Part shown: positions 44,480 to 53,366 of the stretch, piece by piece
How positions within the stretch are numbered: position 1 is the stretch's first letter
Layout: each line of letters opens with the position of its first letter
The notes under the pieces: generated by a model
Told to the model about the DNA's origin: nothing
Seen by the model: the letters and a program-made list of their open reading frames with translations, nothing else
Databases searched by the model: none
DNA from: Megasphaera sp. AM44-1BH
GTDB lineage: Bacteria > Bacillota > Negativicutes > Veillonellales > Megasphaeraceae
Direction of reading: 5' to 3'
NCBI RefSeq assembly: GCF_003467125.1
Contig: NZ_QSFA01000001.1
Coordinates: 248,001-312,000, forward strand
Length of the DNA: 64,000 nt
Position numbers and translations under genes: made by a program

Positions 44480-45187
44480 TTAATTTTCGAGACGGAAGCG
44501 GTAGCCATTGCCCCACACTGTTTCAATGGCTGTAAATTCAGGTTCTACCAGATTCATTTTGTCCCGGAGACGGTTTACGTGGACCGTGACCGTGGCCATT
44601 TCTCCCAGGGCATCGAGGTGCCATATCTTTTCAAACAGTTCTTTCTTGGAAAGGACCTGATTGGGATGCTGGGCCAGATATAACAGAAGATTGAATTCCT
44701 TGCCCGTCAGAGGGATTTCCGTCTTGCCCCGGAATACCTGACGGCGCCGGATATAAATGCGCATATCCCCACTCTGGATATCCGGTACGGCTTCGTCTTT
44801 TGTCAGATGGGCCCCGGCCAGCAGGTGTTCATGCATGGCCATATGAGCCTTGACGCGGGCCACCATGACCGACGGGTTAAAAGGTTTGACGATATAGTCA
44901 TCGGCACCCAGGCCGAGCCCTTTGATCTGGTCTTCGTCACTGCCGCTGGCAGTCACAAAAATAATCGGTATATCGTATTTTTCCCGGATGGCACGGCACA
45001 GGGAAAAACCGCTGACATCGGGCAGATGGACGTCGAGGACCACGGCGTCGATGGCCATCTGTTCCAGTGCCCGCAGTCCCGGCCGGCCTTCGCGGGCCAC
45101 CGTGACCTCAAATCCATTATTCTGCAGAAAATCCCGCTCCAGCGCGGCAATCAATTCATCATCTTCTATGACTAATATGCGACTCAT
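44480..45187 (-). CDS. OmpR-family response regulator
   Basis: A 235-residue protein with a receiver domain (acidic pocket EDD near 8-10, phospho-acceptor Asp 52, Lys in IVKPFNP) and a winged-helix DNA-binding domain (LTGKEFNLLLYLAQHPNQV; VTVHVNRLRDKM). No histidine kinase gene is adjacent, so it is an orphan or pairs with a distant kinase. It sits 25 nt after the D,D-carboxypeptidase gene, hinting at cell-wall related control. Confidence 0.92.
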   Translation of the reverse strand: MSRILVIEDDELIAALERDFLQNNGFEVTVAREGRPGLRALEQMAIDAVVLDVHLPDVSGFSLCRAIREKYDIPIIFVTASGSDEDQIKGLGLGADDYIVKPFNPSVMVARVKAHMAMHEHLLAGAHLTKDEAVPDIQSGDMRIYIRRRQVFRGKTEIPLTGKEFNLLLYLAQHPNQVLSKKELFEKIWHLDALGEMATVTVHVNRLRDKMNLVEPEFTAIETVWGNGYRFRLEN

Positions 45188-45212
45188 AGTCTCTCCCCCT
45201 CTGTTTTACGTA

Positions 45213-46052
45213 TCAGCGCCCGGTCTGGATCCGGCGGAAGCCATAGTCCAGAATGGCCGGCGCATCTTCCCAGCGGTCGTCATCATTAAAAAGGGCCACG
45301 ACCAGCGTATGGCCATTGCGGGTCGCCGATGCGACCAGGCAGTCCCCGGCGGCCTGGGTATATCCCGTCTTGACTCCGCTGGCTCCCTCGTAGCCGCTGG
45401 TCAGGAAATGATTGGTCGTCGTGACGTATTTAGTATGACCATCGATGTACCGCATCTGATACGACGGCAGGGCCACCGTATAGGCAAATTCCGGATAATG
45501 TTTCAGCCCATAAGCTGCCATACGGGCCATATCGACGGCCGTCGTATGATGTCCCGCCGCCGTCAATCCGTTTGGGTTGACGAAGTGGGAATGTGTCGCC
45601 CCCATCTTGACGGCTTCAGCATTCATCATATCGGCGAACCCGGCAACCGAGCCGCCGACCGTTTCCGCTACGGCTACGGCCGCATCATTGCCGGAAACAA
45701 CCATCATCCCCCGCAACGCTTCTTTCAGGGTAATCTGGTCGCCCGGGGCAATGCCCAGGCTGGACGGTTCCGTATTGGCCGCTTCCCAGGATATGTGCAG
45801 CGGTTTGTCGAGCTTGTCTTTTCCCTGGTCGAGGGCGGTGATCATAGTCACGATTTTTGTCGTACTGGCCGGGTGGACCCATTTATCGGGATTGACCCGG
45901 TACAGGATGCGCCCCGTATCGGCATCGATGAGACAGGCTGCCTCTGCCGACGTAGGCGGCACATCGGCCTGGACGGAACCTGCCGTACCGCTGATGGAAA
46001 CGAGCAGGATGACAAATAACGAAAATATTAATTTTTTACATGCAGAAAACAT
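45213..46052 (-). CDS. D-alanyl-D-alanine carboxypeptidase (peptidase S11, DacF-like)
   Basis: A 279-residue penicillin-binding protein with an N-terminal signal peptide (about 1-29), then the active-site motifs STTK (63-66), SGN and KTG. It trims the terminal D-Ala of peptidoglycan stems outside the membrane. The C-terminal beta domain and amphipathic anchor of full-length PBP5/DacF are largely missing, so it may be soluble. AAAGGAGA precedes the ATG. Confidence 0.92.
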   Translation of the reverse strand: MFSACKKLIFSLFVILLVSISGTAGSVQADVPPTSAEAACLIDADTGRILYRVNPDKWVHPASTTKIVTMITALDQGKDKLDKPLHISWEAANTEPSSLGIAPGDQITLKEALRGMMVVSGNDAAVAVAETVGGSVAGFADMMNAEAVKMGATHSHFVNPNGLTAAGHHTTAVDMARMAAYGLKHYPEFAYTVALPSYQMRYIDGHTKYVTTTNHFLTSGYEGASGVKTGYTQAAGDCLVASATRNGHTLVVALFNDDDRWEDAPAILDYGFRRIQTGR

Positions 46053-46168
46053 CCAATCTCTCCTTTAAATCGTTTTGTGTCTGATTGTATCCGGACTCTA
46101 ACAAAATGATTTTTCCAACGTTAGAAATTATTCCGGCTCAGTTTATATTTTTTATAATCTCTCACATA

Positions 46169-46196
46169 TTATTATGCAAATCGGGAGGATTGTCAA
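46169..46196 (-). promoter_or_regulatory. Promoter of the carboxypeptidase operon
   Basis: TTGACA (46191-46196), a 16-nt spacer and TAATAA (46169-46174) on the minus strand. The leader is about 110 nt long. Confidence 0.55.
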
Positions 46197-46280
46197 TAAA
46201 AAATATCTATTCCCTGCTCCTGTCCGGTGTCATTATTTTCATGGATTGTTGTTCCGGCAACGCCTATGTCTATAAAGATG

Positions 46281-46289
46281 TGCTATAAT
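46281..46289 (+). promoter_or_regulatory. Extended -10 promoter of the siroheme/hemC operon
   Basis: TGCTATAAT, an extended -10, about 60 nt before the first start codon. No convincing -35. The 299-nt divergent spacer holds only these promoters. Confidence 0.5.
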
Positions 46290-46351
46290 AAGGTGTATAT
46301 GCCATTTTCCATATAAATCAACTATAAAATATAGAGAAAGGACCGTAGTTC

Positions 46352-47008
46352 ATGTACCCCATAAATCTGATTCTCGATGACAAAGAATGCCTCATCCTGG
46401 GCGGTGGGGCCGTAGCCGCGCAGAAGGCAAAGGGCCTGCTCGACGCCGGTGCAGTCATTACTGTCCTGTCCCCGTCACTCTGCCCGTCCCTTCAGGAACT
46501 GGCCGATCAGGGGGACATTACGTGGCTGAAGAAATTATATGAAGACGGCGATGAAAGCCCCTTTTACCTGATTATCTGCGCTTCCGGCGACAACGAAGCC
46601 AACAGCGCCTGTGCCGCAGCGGCCCTCAGCCAGCACAAGCTGGTCAATGTCTGCGACGCCCCTTCGGAAAGCAACTGGACGACGCCGTCCGTCGTCCGCC
46701 GCGGCGATATTCTCTGCAGCGTATCGAGCAACGGGAAATCGCCGGCCTTTACCCGCTGGCTGCGGCACCATCTGGAACAGGAAATCACGCCGGCCTGGAG
46801 CCAGTGGCTGGACCGTCTGGCCGTCATCCGGGCAGAAGTGCGCTCCCAGATTCCGTCCAGCAAAGACCGGCAGGCCTTCTGGCGTTCGTCCCTTACGGAC
46901 GAGCTCATGGAACAGGCCCTGGGCGGACAGATGGAAGAAGCCGAACAGGTACTCTGGCAGAAACTGGCCTTCTGGCTCATCGGGAAAGGAGGCCCCCATG
47001 CTTCCTGA
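46352..47008 (+). CDS. Precorrin-2 dehydrogenase / sirohydrochlorin ferrochelatase (Met8/CysG-N type)
   Basis: A 218-residue protein with an NAD-binding Rossmann motif (CLILGGGAVAAQKA, 14-27), NVCDAPSESNWTTPS and SVSSNGKSPAFTRWLR, typical of the siroheme synthase N-terminal half. It oxidises precorrin-2 to sirohydrochlorin and may insert iron, giving siroheme for the sulfite reductases in this window. It overlaps hemC by 11 nt and opens the four-gene operon. Confidence 0.9.
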   Translation: MYPINLILDDKECLILGGGAVAAQKAKGLLDAGAVITVLSPSLCPSLQELADQGDITWLKKLYEDGDESPFYLIICASGDNEANSACAAAALSQHKLVNVCDAPSESNWTTPSVVRRGDILCSVSSNGKSPAFTRWLRHHLEQEITPAWSQWLDRLAVIRAEVRSQIPSSKDRQAFWRSSLTDELMEQALGGQMEEAEQVLWQKLAFWLIGKGGPHAS

Positions 47009-47945
47009 TTCTCTCGTCATCGGGACCCGCCGCAGCCGTCTGGCCCTGTGGCAGGCCGGATACGTCCGCCAGCTCCTGCAAAAGGCCTGTCCCGGTCTTA
47101 CCATTACCCTGCAGTGCGTCACCACCCGCGGCGACCGCATCACCAACCGGCCCCTCAGCGCCATCGGCGGCAAAGGGCTGTTTACAGAAGAAATCGAACG
47201 CGACCTCTATGGTCACACGCTGGATCTGGCCGTACACAGCCTGAAAGATATGCCGTCAGAACTCCCCCGCGGCCTGATTCTGGGTGCTGTCCCGGAGCGG
47301 GGAAACGAAAAAGACGCCTTCGTCTCCGTCCGCTACCAGAGTCTTGCTGACCTTCCCGAAGGCGCCGTCGTCGGTACGTCCAGTCTGCGCCGTAAAGCCC
47401 AGCTGCTGCACCTGCGGCCGGACCTTGTGGTCTTAGACCTCCGGGGCAACGTCGATACGCGCCTTTCCCGTCTCGATGAAGGGAAATACGATGCCATCAT
47501 CCTGGCCGCCGCCGGCCTCATACGCCTGGGCCTGGAAAGCCGTATCACCTCCCTTCTTCCGCCGGACGAGTTCCTGCCCGCTGCCGGACAGGGCGCTCTT
47601 GCCATCGAAGCCCGGGAAGGCGACGAACCGGTACTTACGCTGCTCCGGACCATTCATGACGCCCGGACAGCGGCGGCCGTCACGGCCGAACGGGCCTATG
47701 CTGCGGCCATCGGCGGCAGCTGTCAGATCCCGGCCGGGGCCTTTGCCTCCTGGCAGGGAGACGACTTGCTCCTCCGGGCCTTCATCGCATCCCCCGACGG
47801 CCGCACCTGCCTGAGCCGCAGCGCATCGTCTCCGGCAGCAGATGCCCAGAAGCTCGGCTATGAGCTCGGAAAAGATATGCTGAAAGGCGGCGGCGAAGCC
47901 CTGCTGCGGTCACTTCGAACTACCATAAAAGGAGATATATTATGA
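46998..47945 (+). CDS. hemC: Porphobilinogen deaminase (hydroxymethylbilane synthase)
   Basis: A 315-residue enzyme joining four porphobilinogens. The dipyrromethane cofactor Cys is near 242 (GGSCQIPAG), and Arg-rich substrate loops (VGTSSLRRKAQLL; DLRGNVDTRLSRLD) are present. The start is ATG 46998 with AAAGGAGG 5 nt upstream, inside the previous gene. The stop overlaps the next start (ATGA). Confidence 0.95.
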   Translation: MLPDSLVIGTRRSRLALWQAGYVRQLLQKACPGLTITLQCVTTRGDRITNRPLSAIGGKGLFTEEIERDLYGHTLDLAVHSLKDMPSELPRGLILGAVPERGNEKDAFVSVRYQSLADLPEGAVVGTSSLRRKAQLLHLRPDLVVLDLRGNVDTRLSRLDEGKYDAIILAAAGLIRLGLESRITSLLPPDEFLPAAGQGALAIEAREGDEPVLTLLRTIHDARTAAAVTAERAYAAAIGGSCQIPAGAFASWQGDDLLLRAFIASPDGRTCLSRSASSPAADAQKLGYELGKDMLKGGGEALLRSLRTTIKGDIL

Positions 47946-49468
47946 CAGGAACCGTCTATCTCGTCGGCGCCGGTCCCGGAGACTGGCGGCTGCTCACCCT
48001 CAGGGGAAAAGAATTGCTGGAACGGGCCGATACGGTCGTCACGGACCATCTGGCCGACGACCGGCTTCTGGCCTTTGCCCCACCGGAGGCCGAACGCATC
48101 TATGTAGGAAAAACGGCAGGCCATCATACGTTGCCTCAGGAAGAAATCAACGAACTGCTCATCGCAAAAGCCAGGGAAGGCCGCACGGTCGTACGCCTCA
48201 AAGGAGGCGACCCATTCGTTTTCGGCCGTGGCGGGGAGGAAGGTGCCGCCCTGTCCCGGGCCGGCATTCCCTTTGAAGTTGTTCCGGGCATTTCCTCGGC
48301 CATTGCCGTACCGGCTTATGCCGGCATTCCTGTGACCGAACGGGGCATGGCCTCGTCCTTTGCCGTCGTTACCGGTCACGAAGACCCGCAGAAGAAAGAA
48401 TCGGCCATCGACTGGGAAAAACTGGCGACCGGCACAGACACGCTGGTCTTCGTCATGGGCGTCCGCAACCTGCCCTACATCACGGCCCGGCTCATGACCA
48501 GTGGCCGCAGTGCCGAAACGCCGGCGGCCATCATCCGCTGGGGCACCCGCAGCGACCAGACGACCATCGTGACGACCCTGGGCAGTGCCGCCTATGAAGC
48601 CGCCCGCAAGGGCATCACGCCGCCGGCCATCTTCATCGTCGGCGACGTCGTCCGCTGCCGCAGCCGCCTGAGCTGGTTTGAAAACCGGCCGCTTTCGGGC
48701 CTTACCATCGGCATCACGCGCACGCGCCGTCAGGCATCGGCCCTTTCGGCCCGGCTGGAAGAACTCGGCGCATCGTGCATCGAAATTCCGACCATCCGCC
48801 TGGACGAACCATCGGACCACTACGCCGTCCTCGATCAGGCCATTTACCATCTGTCCTCCTATAACTGGCTGCTTTTTACCAGCAGTAACGGCGTCCACCG
48901 TTTCTTCCACCGCCTCTGTGAATTTAAGGAAGACAGCCGGTCCCTGGGAGGCATCCGGCTGGGCGTCATCGGAAGCGCCACGGCAGAGGCCCTCAGCACC
49001 TACGGACTGCGGGCAGACCTGATTCCCCCCGAGTACCGTGCCGAATCGCTGGCAGACAGCCTCATTCCCCACCTTTCCCGGCCCTCTAAAATTCTGCTCG
49101 TCCGGGCCGAACAGGCGCGCAACGTCCTGCCCGACCGCCTGCGCAGTGCCGGTGCCAGAGTGACCATCGCCCCGGCCTACCGGACCCTGCCCGACAGGGA
49201 AACCAGAGACCGCCTCATACCGCTTCTGGAAGAACACGCTCTGGACCTCATTACCTGCACCAGTTCTTCGACGGTTACGTCCCTGCTGGATCTGCTGGGA
49301 GACCGCCGCGGCCTTCTGGAAGGGGTATCACTGGCCTGTATCGGCCCCGTGACCGCCGCCACCTGCACCCGCGAAGGGCTCACGCCGGCCCTCGTTGCTT
49401 CTACCTATACCATAGAAGGCCTTACTCAGAACATACTCGATTGGAGACGAACTCATCATGAAATATAA
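47942..49468 (+). CDS. Fused uroporphyrinogen-III methyltransferase and uroporphyrinogen-III synthase
   Basis: A 508-residue fusion. Residues 1-245 are a SUMT (CobA) domain: VYLVGAGPGD, VRLKGGDPFVFGRGGEE, VVPGISSAIAVPAYAGIP and PAAIIRWGT. Residues 255-505 are a HemD domain (IGITRTRRQAS; LLFTSSNGVHRFF; CTSSSTVTSLL). The protein thus closes the uroporphyrinogen ring and makes precorrin-2, entry to siroheme and cobalamin. Such fusions occur in Clostridia and Negativicutes. The overlap with hemB is 11 nt. Confidence 0.95.
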   Translation: MTGTVYLVGAGPGDWRLLTLRGKELLERADTVVTDHLADDRLLAFAPPEAERIYVGKTAGHHTLPQEEINELLIAKAREGRTVVRLKGGDPFVFGRGGEEGAALSRAGIPFEVVPGISSAIAVPAYAGIPVTERGMASSFAVVTGHEDPQKKESAIDWEKLATGTDTLVFVMGVRNLPYITARLMTSGRSAETPAAIIRWGTRSDQTTIVTTLGSAAYEAARKGITPPAIFIVGDVVRCRSRLSWFENRPLSGLTIGITRTRRQASALSARLEELGASCIEIPTIRLDEPSDHYAVLDQAIYHLSSYNWLLFTSSNGVHRFFHRLCEFKEDSRSLGGIRLGVIGSATAEALSTYGLRADLIPPEYRAESLADSLIPHLSRPSKILLVRAEQARNVLPDRLRSAGARVTIAPAYRTLPDRETRDRLIPLLEEHALDLITCTSSSTVTSLLDLLGDRRGLLEGVSLACIGPVTAATCTREGLTPALVASTYTIEGLTQNILDWRRTHHEI

Positions 49469-50456
49469 CGCTTTACGTCCGCGCCGTCTGCGCATTTCTG
49501 CCCCGGTCCGCGCCATGGTACGGGAAAACCACCTGTCCGTATCGGACCTGATTTATCCTATCTTCGTCGTTCCCGGCAGCCATGTAAGGGAAGAAATCCC
49601 CAGCCTGCCCGGCTGTTACCACCTGTCTGTCGATGAAGCCGTAAAAACGGCGCGCCTTGCCGCATCCCTCGGCATCCCGGCCATCGAAATCTTCGGTCTG
49701 CCTGAATACAAGGACGAAACGGGCTCGTCGGCCTGGGACCCAAAGAGCCCGGTACAGCGGGCCATGGAAGCCATCAAGAAGGAACTGCCCGGTCTGGTCA
49801 TCGTCGGCGATGTCTGTCTTTGCCAGTACACCAGCCACGGCCATTGCGGCAAGCTCTGCGGCCATTACGTCGATAACGACGCGACCCTGCCCCTTCTGGC
49901 CCGGACGGCCGTCAGCCAGGCAAAGGCCGGCGCCGATATCATCGCCCCTTCGGATATGATGGACGGCCGTGTCGCCGCCATCCGCACGGCCCTCGATGAA
50001 AACGGCTTCCAGAACGTATCCATCATGTCCTACACCGTCAAATACGCCTCGGCTTTTTACGGTCCCTTCCGCGATGCCGCCAACTCGGCCCCGCAGTTCG
50101 GTAACCGCCGCCAGTATCAGATGGATCCGGCCAATTCCCGGGAAGCCATGAAGGAAATCGGCCTCGACCTCGACGAAGGAGCCGACATCATCATGATCAA
50201 ACCGGCCATGACCTACCTCGACATCGTCCGTCAGGCCCGGGACCGCATCGACCGCCCCATTGCCGTCTACAACGTCAGCGGCGAATACGCCATGGTCAAG
50301 GCCGCCGCCCGGAACGGATGGATCGACGAAAAGCGTATCGTACTGGAATCGCTTTTGTCCATGAAACGGGCCGGTGCCGATATCATCATCACCTATCACG
50401 CCCTGGACGTAGCCCGCTGGCTTGGTGAAAAAGATAGTCTGGAGTTTGAAATTTGA
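49458..50456 (+). CDS. hemB: Porphobilinogen synthase (delta-aminolevulinic acid dehydratase)
   Basis: A 332-residue enzyme condensing two ALA molecules. The zinc-type Cys site is seen in DVCLCQYTSHGHCG, and the two active-site Lys are in SYTVKYASAFYGPFRD and MIKPAMTYLD. Last gene of the operon, ending at a terminator shared with the convergent sulfur cluster. Confidence 0.96.
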   Translation: MKYNALRPRRLRISAPVRAMVRENHLSVSDLIYPIFVVPGSHVREEIPSLPGCYHLSVDEAVKTARLAASLGIPAIEIFGLPEYKDETGSSAWDPKSPVQRAMEAIKKELPGLVIVGDVCLCQYTSHGHCGKLCGHYVDNDATLPLLARTAVSQAKAGADIIAPSDMMDGRVAAIRTALDENGFQNVSIMSYTVKYASAFYGPFRDAANSAPQFGNRRQYQMDPANSREAMKEIGLDLDEGADIIMIKPAMTYLDIVRQARDRIDRPIAVYNVSGEYAMVKAAARNGWIDEKRIVLESLLSMKRAGADIIITYHALDVARWLGEKDSLEFEI

Positions 50457-50492
50457 TGTTTGGTGTTTAGTGTTTGATGTTTTTCGTTTGAC

Positions 50493-50546
50493 AAAAAACG
50501 GATTCTCCTTTGAAATCATCTGTTTCATAGGAGAATCCGTTTTTTT
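50493..50546. terminator. Bidirectional terminator between hemB and the sulfur-transfer operon
   Basis: AAAAAACGGATTCTCCT (50493-50509) pairs with 50529-50546; T-runs exist on both strands. It reaches into the stop codon of the minus-strand TusA gene. Confidence 0.9.
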
Positions 50547-50784
50547 AGTCGTCCTGTCCCCGTTCGACGAGGATCGTATAGGTTCCGTCTTCGTTGTCTG
50601 TCACGTCGAAGACGCGGTGTCCGTCGTTTTTCAGGCTCCGCGGAACGTTCTGCATGGCGTCGCCGCTGTTGAGCCGGACAGACAGGACCTGTCCCGGTTC
50701 CATATCTTCCAGTTCGACCTTTACCTTGACGTAGGTCACGGGGCAGACGACATCGGTAATATCGATGGTGTTGTCTATGTTCAT
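50545..50784 (-). CDS. TusA-family sulfur carrier protein
   Basis: A 79-residue protein with the TusA signature VVCPVTYVKVK, where Cys 14 would carry a persulfide, and a C-terminal beta strand (TYTILVERG). It is the last gene of the thiocarboxylate cluster and overlaps the sulfite reductase by 4 nt. It may accept or donate sulfane sulfur in that pathway. Confidence 0.88.
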   Translation of the reverse strand: MNIDNTIDITDVVCPVTYVKVKVELEDMEPGQVLSVRLNSGDAMQNVPRSLKNDGHRVFDVTDNEDGTYTILVERGQDD

Positions 50785-51644
50785 AATACCTCCCGAACGA
50801 GTTGTTCCACTTTGTCCCAGCCTATCCGCTCTACCGTTCTGGCAAAGCGTTCCCCCGGTTTGGCGTGGCTTTCAAAAAAGTCGAGGACCACATCGATGAC
50901 GCGGTATAATTCGTCTTCCGAGTGAAGGAGTGGCAGGAAATGGCGCCCGATGGTGATCTGCTTGCCATAGAGACCTCCCAGGGACACGTTGTACCCGGCC
51001 TGTCCCGTCCAGGCCGACGTCGGGCAGGTGGTCACGCACTTGCCGCAGAAGATGCACTGGTCTTTGGAAAAGGAAAGAGTCTTTTCCTTTTTATTCACTG
51101 TAATGGCCGAAGAAGGGCAGACGGCCTGACAGAGACCGCAGAAAATACAGTCGTCGTGATGCCATTGCGGTTCGATGCCGCCTTTGATGCCCAGGTCATT
51201 TTCTTCGGTCTTCAGGCAGTTATTGGGGCAGCCCGTGATGCCTATTTTGAATTTGGCCGGAAATTCCCGTCCGCCATAGCGGGCTTCACATTCTTTTGCT
51301 ATGTGCTGCGTATCGATCAGCCCCGACGGACAGACGGCATTGCCCTGACAGGCCGTAATGGTGCGCAGCCGGGCGCCGCAGACGCCGTTCTGTACGCCCC
51401 CTTTTGCCAGTTCTTTTTTTACCGTATCGATGTCTTCCAGGGCGATAAAGGGGATTTCAATGCCCTGCCGGGACGTGAGATGGATATACCCGTGCCCATA
51501 GGTCCCGGCGACGTGGCGGATGGTTTCCAGCTGCTGGATTGTCACCTGTCCGCCTATGGTTTTCAACCTCATGGAGAAACGGTCTTTCTGCTTCTGTTTC
51601 ATGAAGCCGCCTTTTTTCAGTTCCTTGAAATTTGCATCTGCCAA
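50781..51644 (-). CDS. Siroheme/4Fe-4S sulfite (or nitrite) reductase, single-subunit short form
   Basis: A 287-residue protein: a half-domain of the sulfite/nitrite reductase fold (about 20-90), the siroheme-coupled cluster ligands CQGNAVC (99, 105) and GCPNNC (139, 143), then two ferredoxin clusters (CIFCGLCQAVC 166-176; CIFCGKCVTTC 197-207). The start is TTG 51644 with GGAGGAG 7 nt upstream. Located between JAMM protease and TusA genes, it likely makes sulfide for thiocarboxylate formation. Nitrite reduction is the alternative. Confidence 0.85.
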   Translation of the reverse strand: MADANFKELKKGGFMKQKQKDRFSMRLKTIGGQVTIQQLETIRHVAGTYGHGYIHLTSRQGIEIPFIALEDIDTVKKELAKGGVQNGVCGARLRTITACQGNAVCPSGLIDTQHIAKECEARYGGREFPAKFKIGITGCPNNCLKTEENDLGIKGGIEPQWHHDDCIFCGLCQAVCPSSAITVNKKEKTLSFSKDQCIFCGKCVTTCPTSAWTGQAGYNVSLGGLYGKQITIGRHFLPLLHSEDELYRVIDVVLDFFESHAKPGERFARTVERIGWDKVEQLVREVL

Positions 51645-51646
51645 TG

Positions 51647-52063
51647 TTACTCCTCCTCTTCGATGTGTAGTGGCTCTGCTGTGGCCTCACCGTCGCGGAT
51701 ACGGAAACTGCGCAGGACCGGCTTTTCTTCCGCCAGCGACAGGATCAGATAGCGCAGGGACGGGTCGAAGGCCAGCCGTTTGTCTTCGTCCGACGGCCGG
51801 GACGGCGTTTCCGGGTGGCTGTGGAAATTGCCGATGAGGGCCAGATTCCGCCGGCGTATATCCCGCAGGACGGCAAACTGCTCTGCCGGATCCATGGAAA
51901 AATGTTCCGGGCTGGCATCAGTATTGTTCAGGTAATATACCTTCTCAACGAATGCGTCGTCACCATTTTGTTTTCCCGCCAGAAGGCCGCAGCATTCATT
52001 GGGCAGCCCGTCTCTGGCATAGGCCGTCATGGCCTCATAATCAGACCGTGTCAGATGTATCAT
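51647..52063 (-). CDS. JAMM/MPN metalloprotease (Mec/HcyD-like)
   Basis: A 138-residue M67-family zinc protease with Glu 23 (NECCG) and the full JAMM motif: His 81, His 83, Ser 91 and Asp 94 in HSHPETPSRPSDED. In known prokaryotic systems such proteases either release the amino acid from a sulfur-carrier adduct or trim residues after Gly-Gly. The sulfur carrier two genes upstream has residues beyond its glycines, so trimming is a natural role. It overlaps the E1-like gene by 4 nt. Confidence 0.9.
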   Translation of the reverse strand: MIHLTRSDYEAMTAYARDGLPNECCGLLAGKQNGDDAFVEKVYYLNNTDASPEHFSMDPAEQFAVLRDIRRRNLALIGNFHSHPETPSRPSDEDKRLAFDPSLRYLILSLAEEKPVLRSFRIRDGEATAEPLHIEEEE

Positions 52064-52881
52064 AGCGACCCCTTCCCCACTTTGCTTTCACAGACAGGCT
52101 GCTCATAATCGATGAGCTCATGAATGGCCGGGTCATCGCCGCAGATGGCGCAATGGGGATTATGGCCGATGGGAATCTTGCGGAAGCGCATGGTCAGCGC
52201 GTCATAGGTGAGAAGAGCCCCCGTGAGCAGCTCACCCTGGCCGAGGAGATACTTGATGGCCTCTGTGGCCTGTATGCAGCCGATGACGCCGCCGACGGCG
52301 CCCAGTATGCCCGCTTCCTTGCACGACGGCACGGCTCCGGCCGGCGGCATGGTGTCGAAGATGCAGCGGTAGCACGGCCCTTTTCCCGGCACATAGGTCA
52401 GGGTCTGACCACCAAAGCGGATGATGCCGGCATGGGAAAAGGGATGTCCCCCCAGTACGCAGGCATCGTTGATGAGGAATTTGGCCGGGAAATTATCCGT
52501 CGCGTCGATGATGAAATCGTAGTGCTGGTCGTCGATGATCTGGGGCAGTGTCTGGGAATTGACCCATTCATTATAGGTGACGACATGGACGTCGGGATTG
52601 AGTCCTTCCAGGGTATGGCGGGCCGAATCGACCTTGCGCTGCCCTACCGATGCCGTGGAATGGATAATCTGGCGCTGCAGATTGGAAAGATCGACCACGT
52701 CGTAATCGACGATGCCGATGGTGCCGACGCCGGCTGCTGCCAGATAGAGAGCAGCCGGTGCACCCAGTCCGCCGGCACCGATGACCAGCACCTTGCCGGC
52801 CAGGAGCTTCTTCTGTCCTTTGCCGCCGAAGAGAATGATATTCCGGGAATACCGTTCCAGTTGCTCATTTGTCAGTTTCAC
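52060..52881 (-). CDS. ThiF/MoeB-type E1-like adenylyltransferase
   Basis: A 273-residue protein activating the C-terminus of a ubiquitin-like sulfur carrier. It has GAGGLGAPAALYLA near 32-45, Arg/Asn of SNLQRQI, DATDNFPAKFLINDAC and a zinc site (CYRC, CAIC). There is no rhodanese domain. It overlaps both neighbours (ATGA at each end), so the carrier, E1 and protease are made together. Confidence 0.93.
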   Translation of the reverse strand: MKLTNEQLERYSRNIILFGGKGQKKLLAGKVLVIGAGGLGAPAALYLAAAGVGTIGIVDYDVVDLSNLQRQIIHSTASVGQRKVDSARHTLEGLNPDVHVVTYNEWVNSQTLPQIIDDQHYDFIIDATDNFPAKFLINDACVLGGHPFSHAGIIRFGGQTLTYVPGKGPCYRCIFDTMPPAGAVPSCKEAGILGAVGGVIGCIQATEAIKYLLGQGELLTGALLTYDALTMRFRKIPIGHNPHCAICGDDPAIHELIDYEQPVCESKVGKGSL

Positions 52882-53087
52882 CGGGAACCGCCTCCCATAT
52901 AATACAGGAAATCGACGGCGTCGCCATCGTGGAGAACGGTCGTATCAAAATCGTCCCGGCGGATGAACTGCTGGTTGAGCTGGACCGTCACATATTCCGG
53001 GGCTTCCACCCGGGCCTCTTTCAGCAGTTCCGTCACACTGAGCGGCTTTTCTGTCTGAAATGGGTCACCATTTACCTGAATCGTCAT
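52878..53087 (-). CDS. ThiS/MoaD-like sulfur carrier with masked C-terminus
   Basis: A 69-residue beta-grasp protein (TIQVNGDPFQTE; VTVQLNQQFIRRDDF; DAVDFLYYMGGGSR). ThiS proteins normally end in Gly-Gly; here the glycines are followed by Ser-Arg, so the end must be trimmed before adenylation, which the JAMM protease could do. The context argues for amino acid sulfur transfer rather than thiamine synthesis, as no thi genes are near. Confidence 0.88.
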   Translation of the reverse strand: MTIQVNGDPFQTEKPLSVTELLKEARVEAPEYVTVQLNQQFIRRDDFDTTVLHDGDAVDFLYYMGGGSR

Positions 53088-53098
53088 AGTTATCCCTC

Positions 53099-53320
53099 CT
53101 ACAGGACTTTAAAAAGAATTACGAACACAAAGAGCAGGACGATACCCAATCCGAATGTATAGGCGCAGAGTTTCTTTTCGATGGGCTGGAGGGGGAAGTA
53201 GGCGTCGGCATCGGCCCCTATTTCCGTTTCGTTATCCTTGCGGCTGATATGATTGTTCGTCTGTTTGTAATAATATTCGTCAGCCTGTGGCAGCTGACGC
53301 GATGTCAGTTCTGTTGCCAT
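53099..53320 (-). CDS. Small C-terminally anchored membrane protein
   Basis: A 73-residue protein with a hydrophilic N-terminal part of about 45 residues and one C-terminal membrane helix (GLGIVLLFVFVILFKVL). AAAGGTG precedes the ATG. It lies between the YeiH-type transporter and the sulfur carrier, 11 nt from the latter, and may be an accessory subunit of the transporter. Family not recognised. Confidence 0.65.
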   Translation of the reverse strand: MATELTSRQLPQADEYYYKQTNNHISRKDNETEIGADADAYFPLQPIEKKLCAYTFGLGIVLLFVFVILFKVL

Positions 53321-53366
53321 ATACGATCACACCTTTCCTATATCACGATACATATCCCATATACAC

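Noticed and set aside
46085..46288. A 67-codon plus-strand frame in the dacF/siroheme spacer
   Set aside because: It covers both promoters of the divergent operons, has no RBS and looks non-coding.
47858..49237. A 459-codon minus frame over hemC and cobA-hemD
   Set aside because: Both plus genes are complete and well recognised; this is an antisense shadow.
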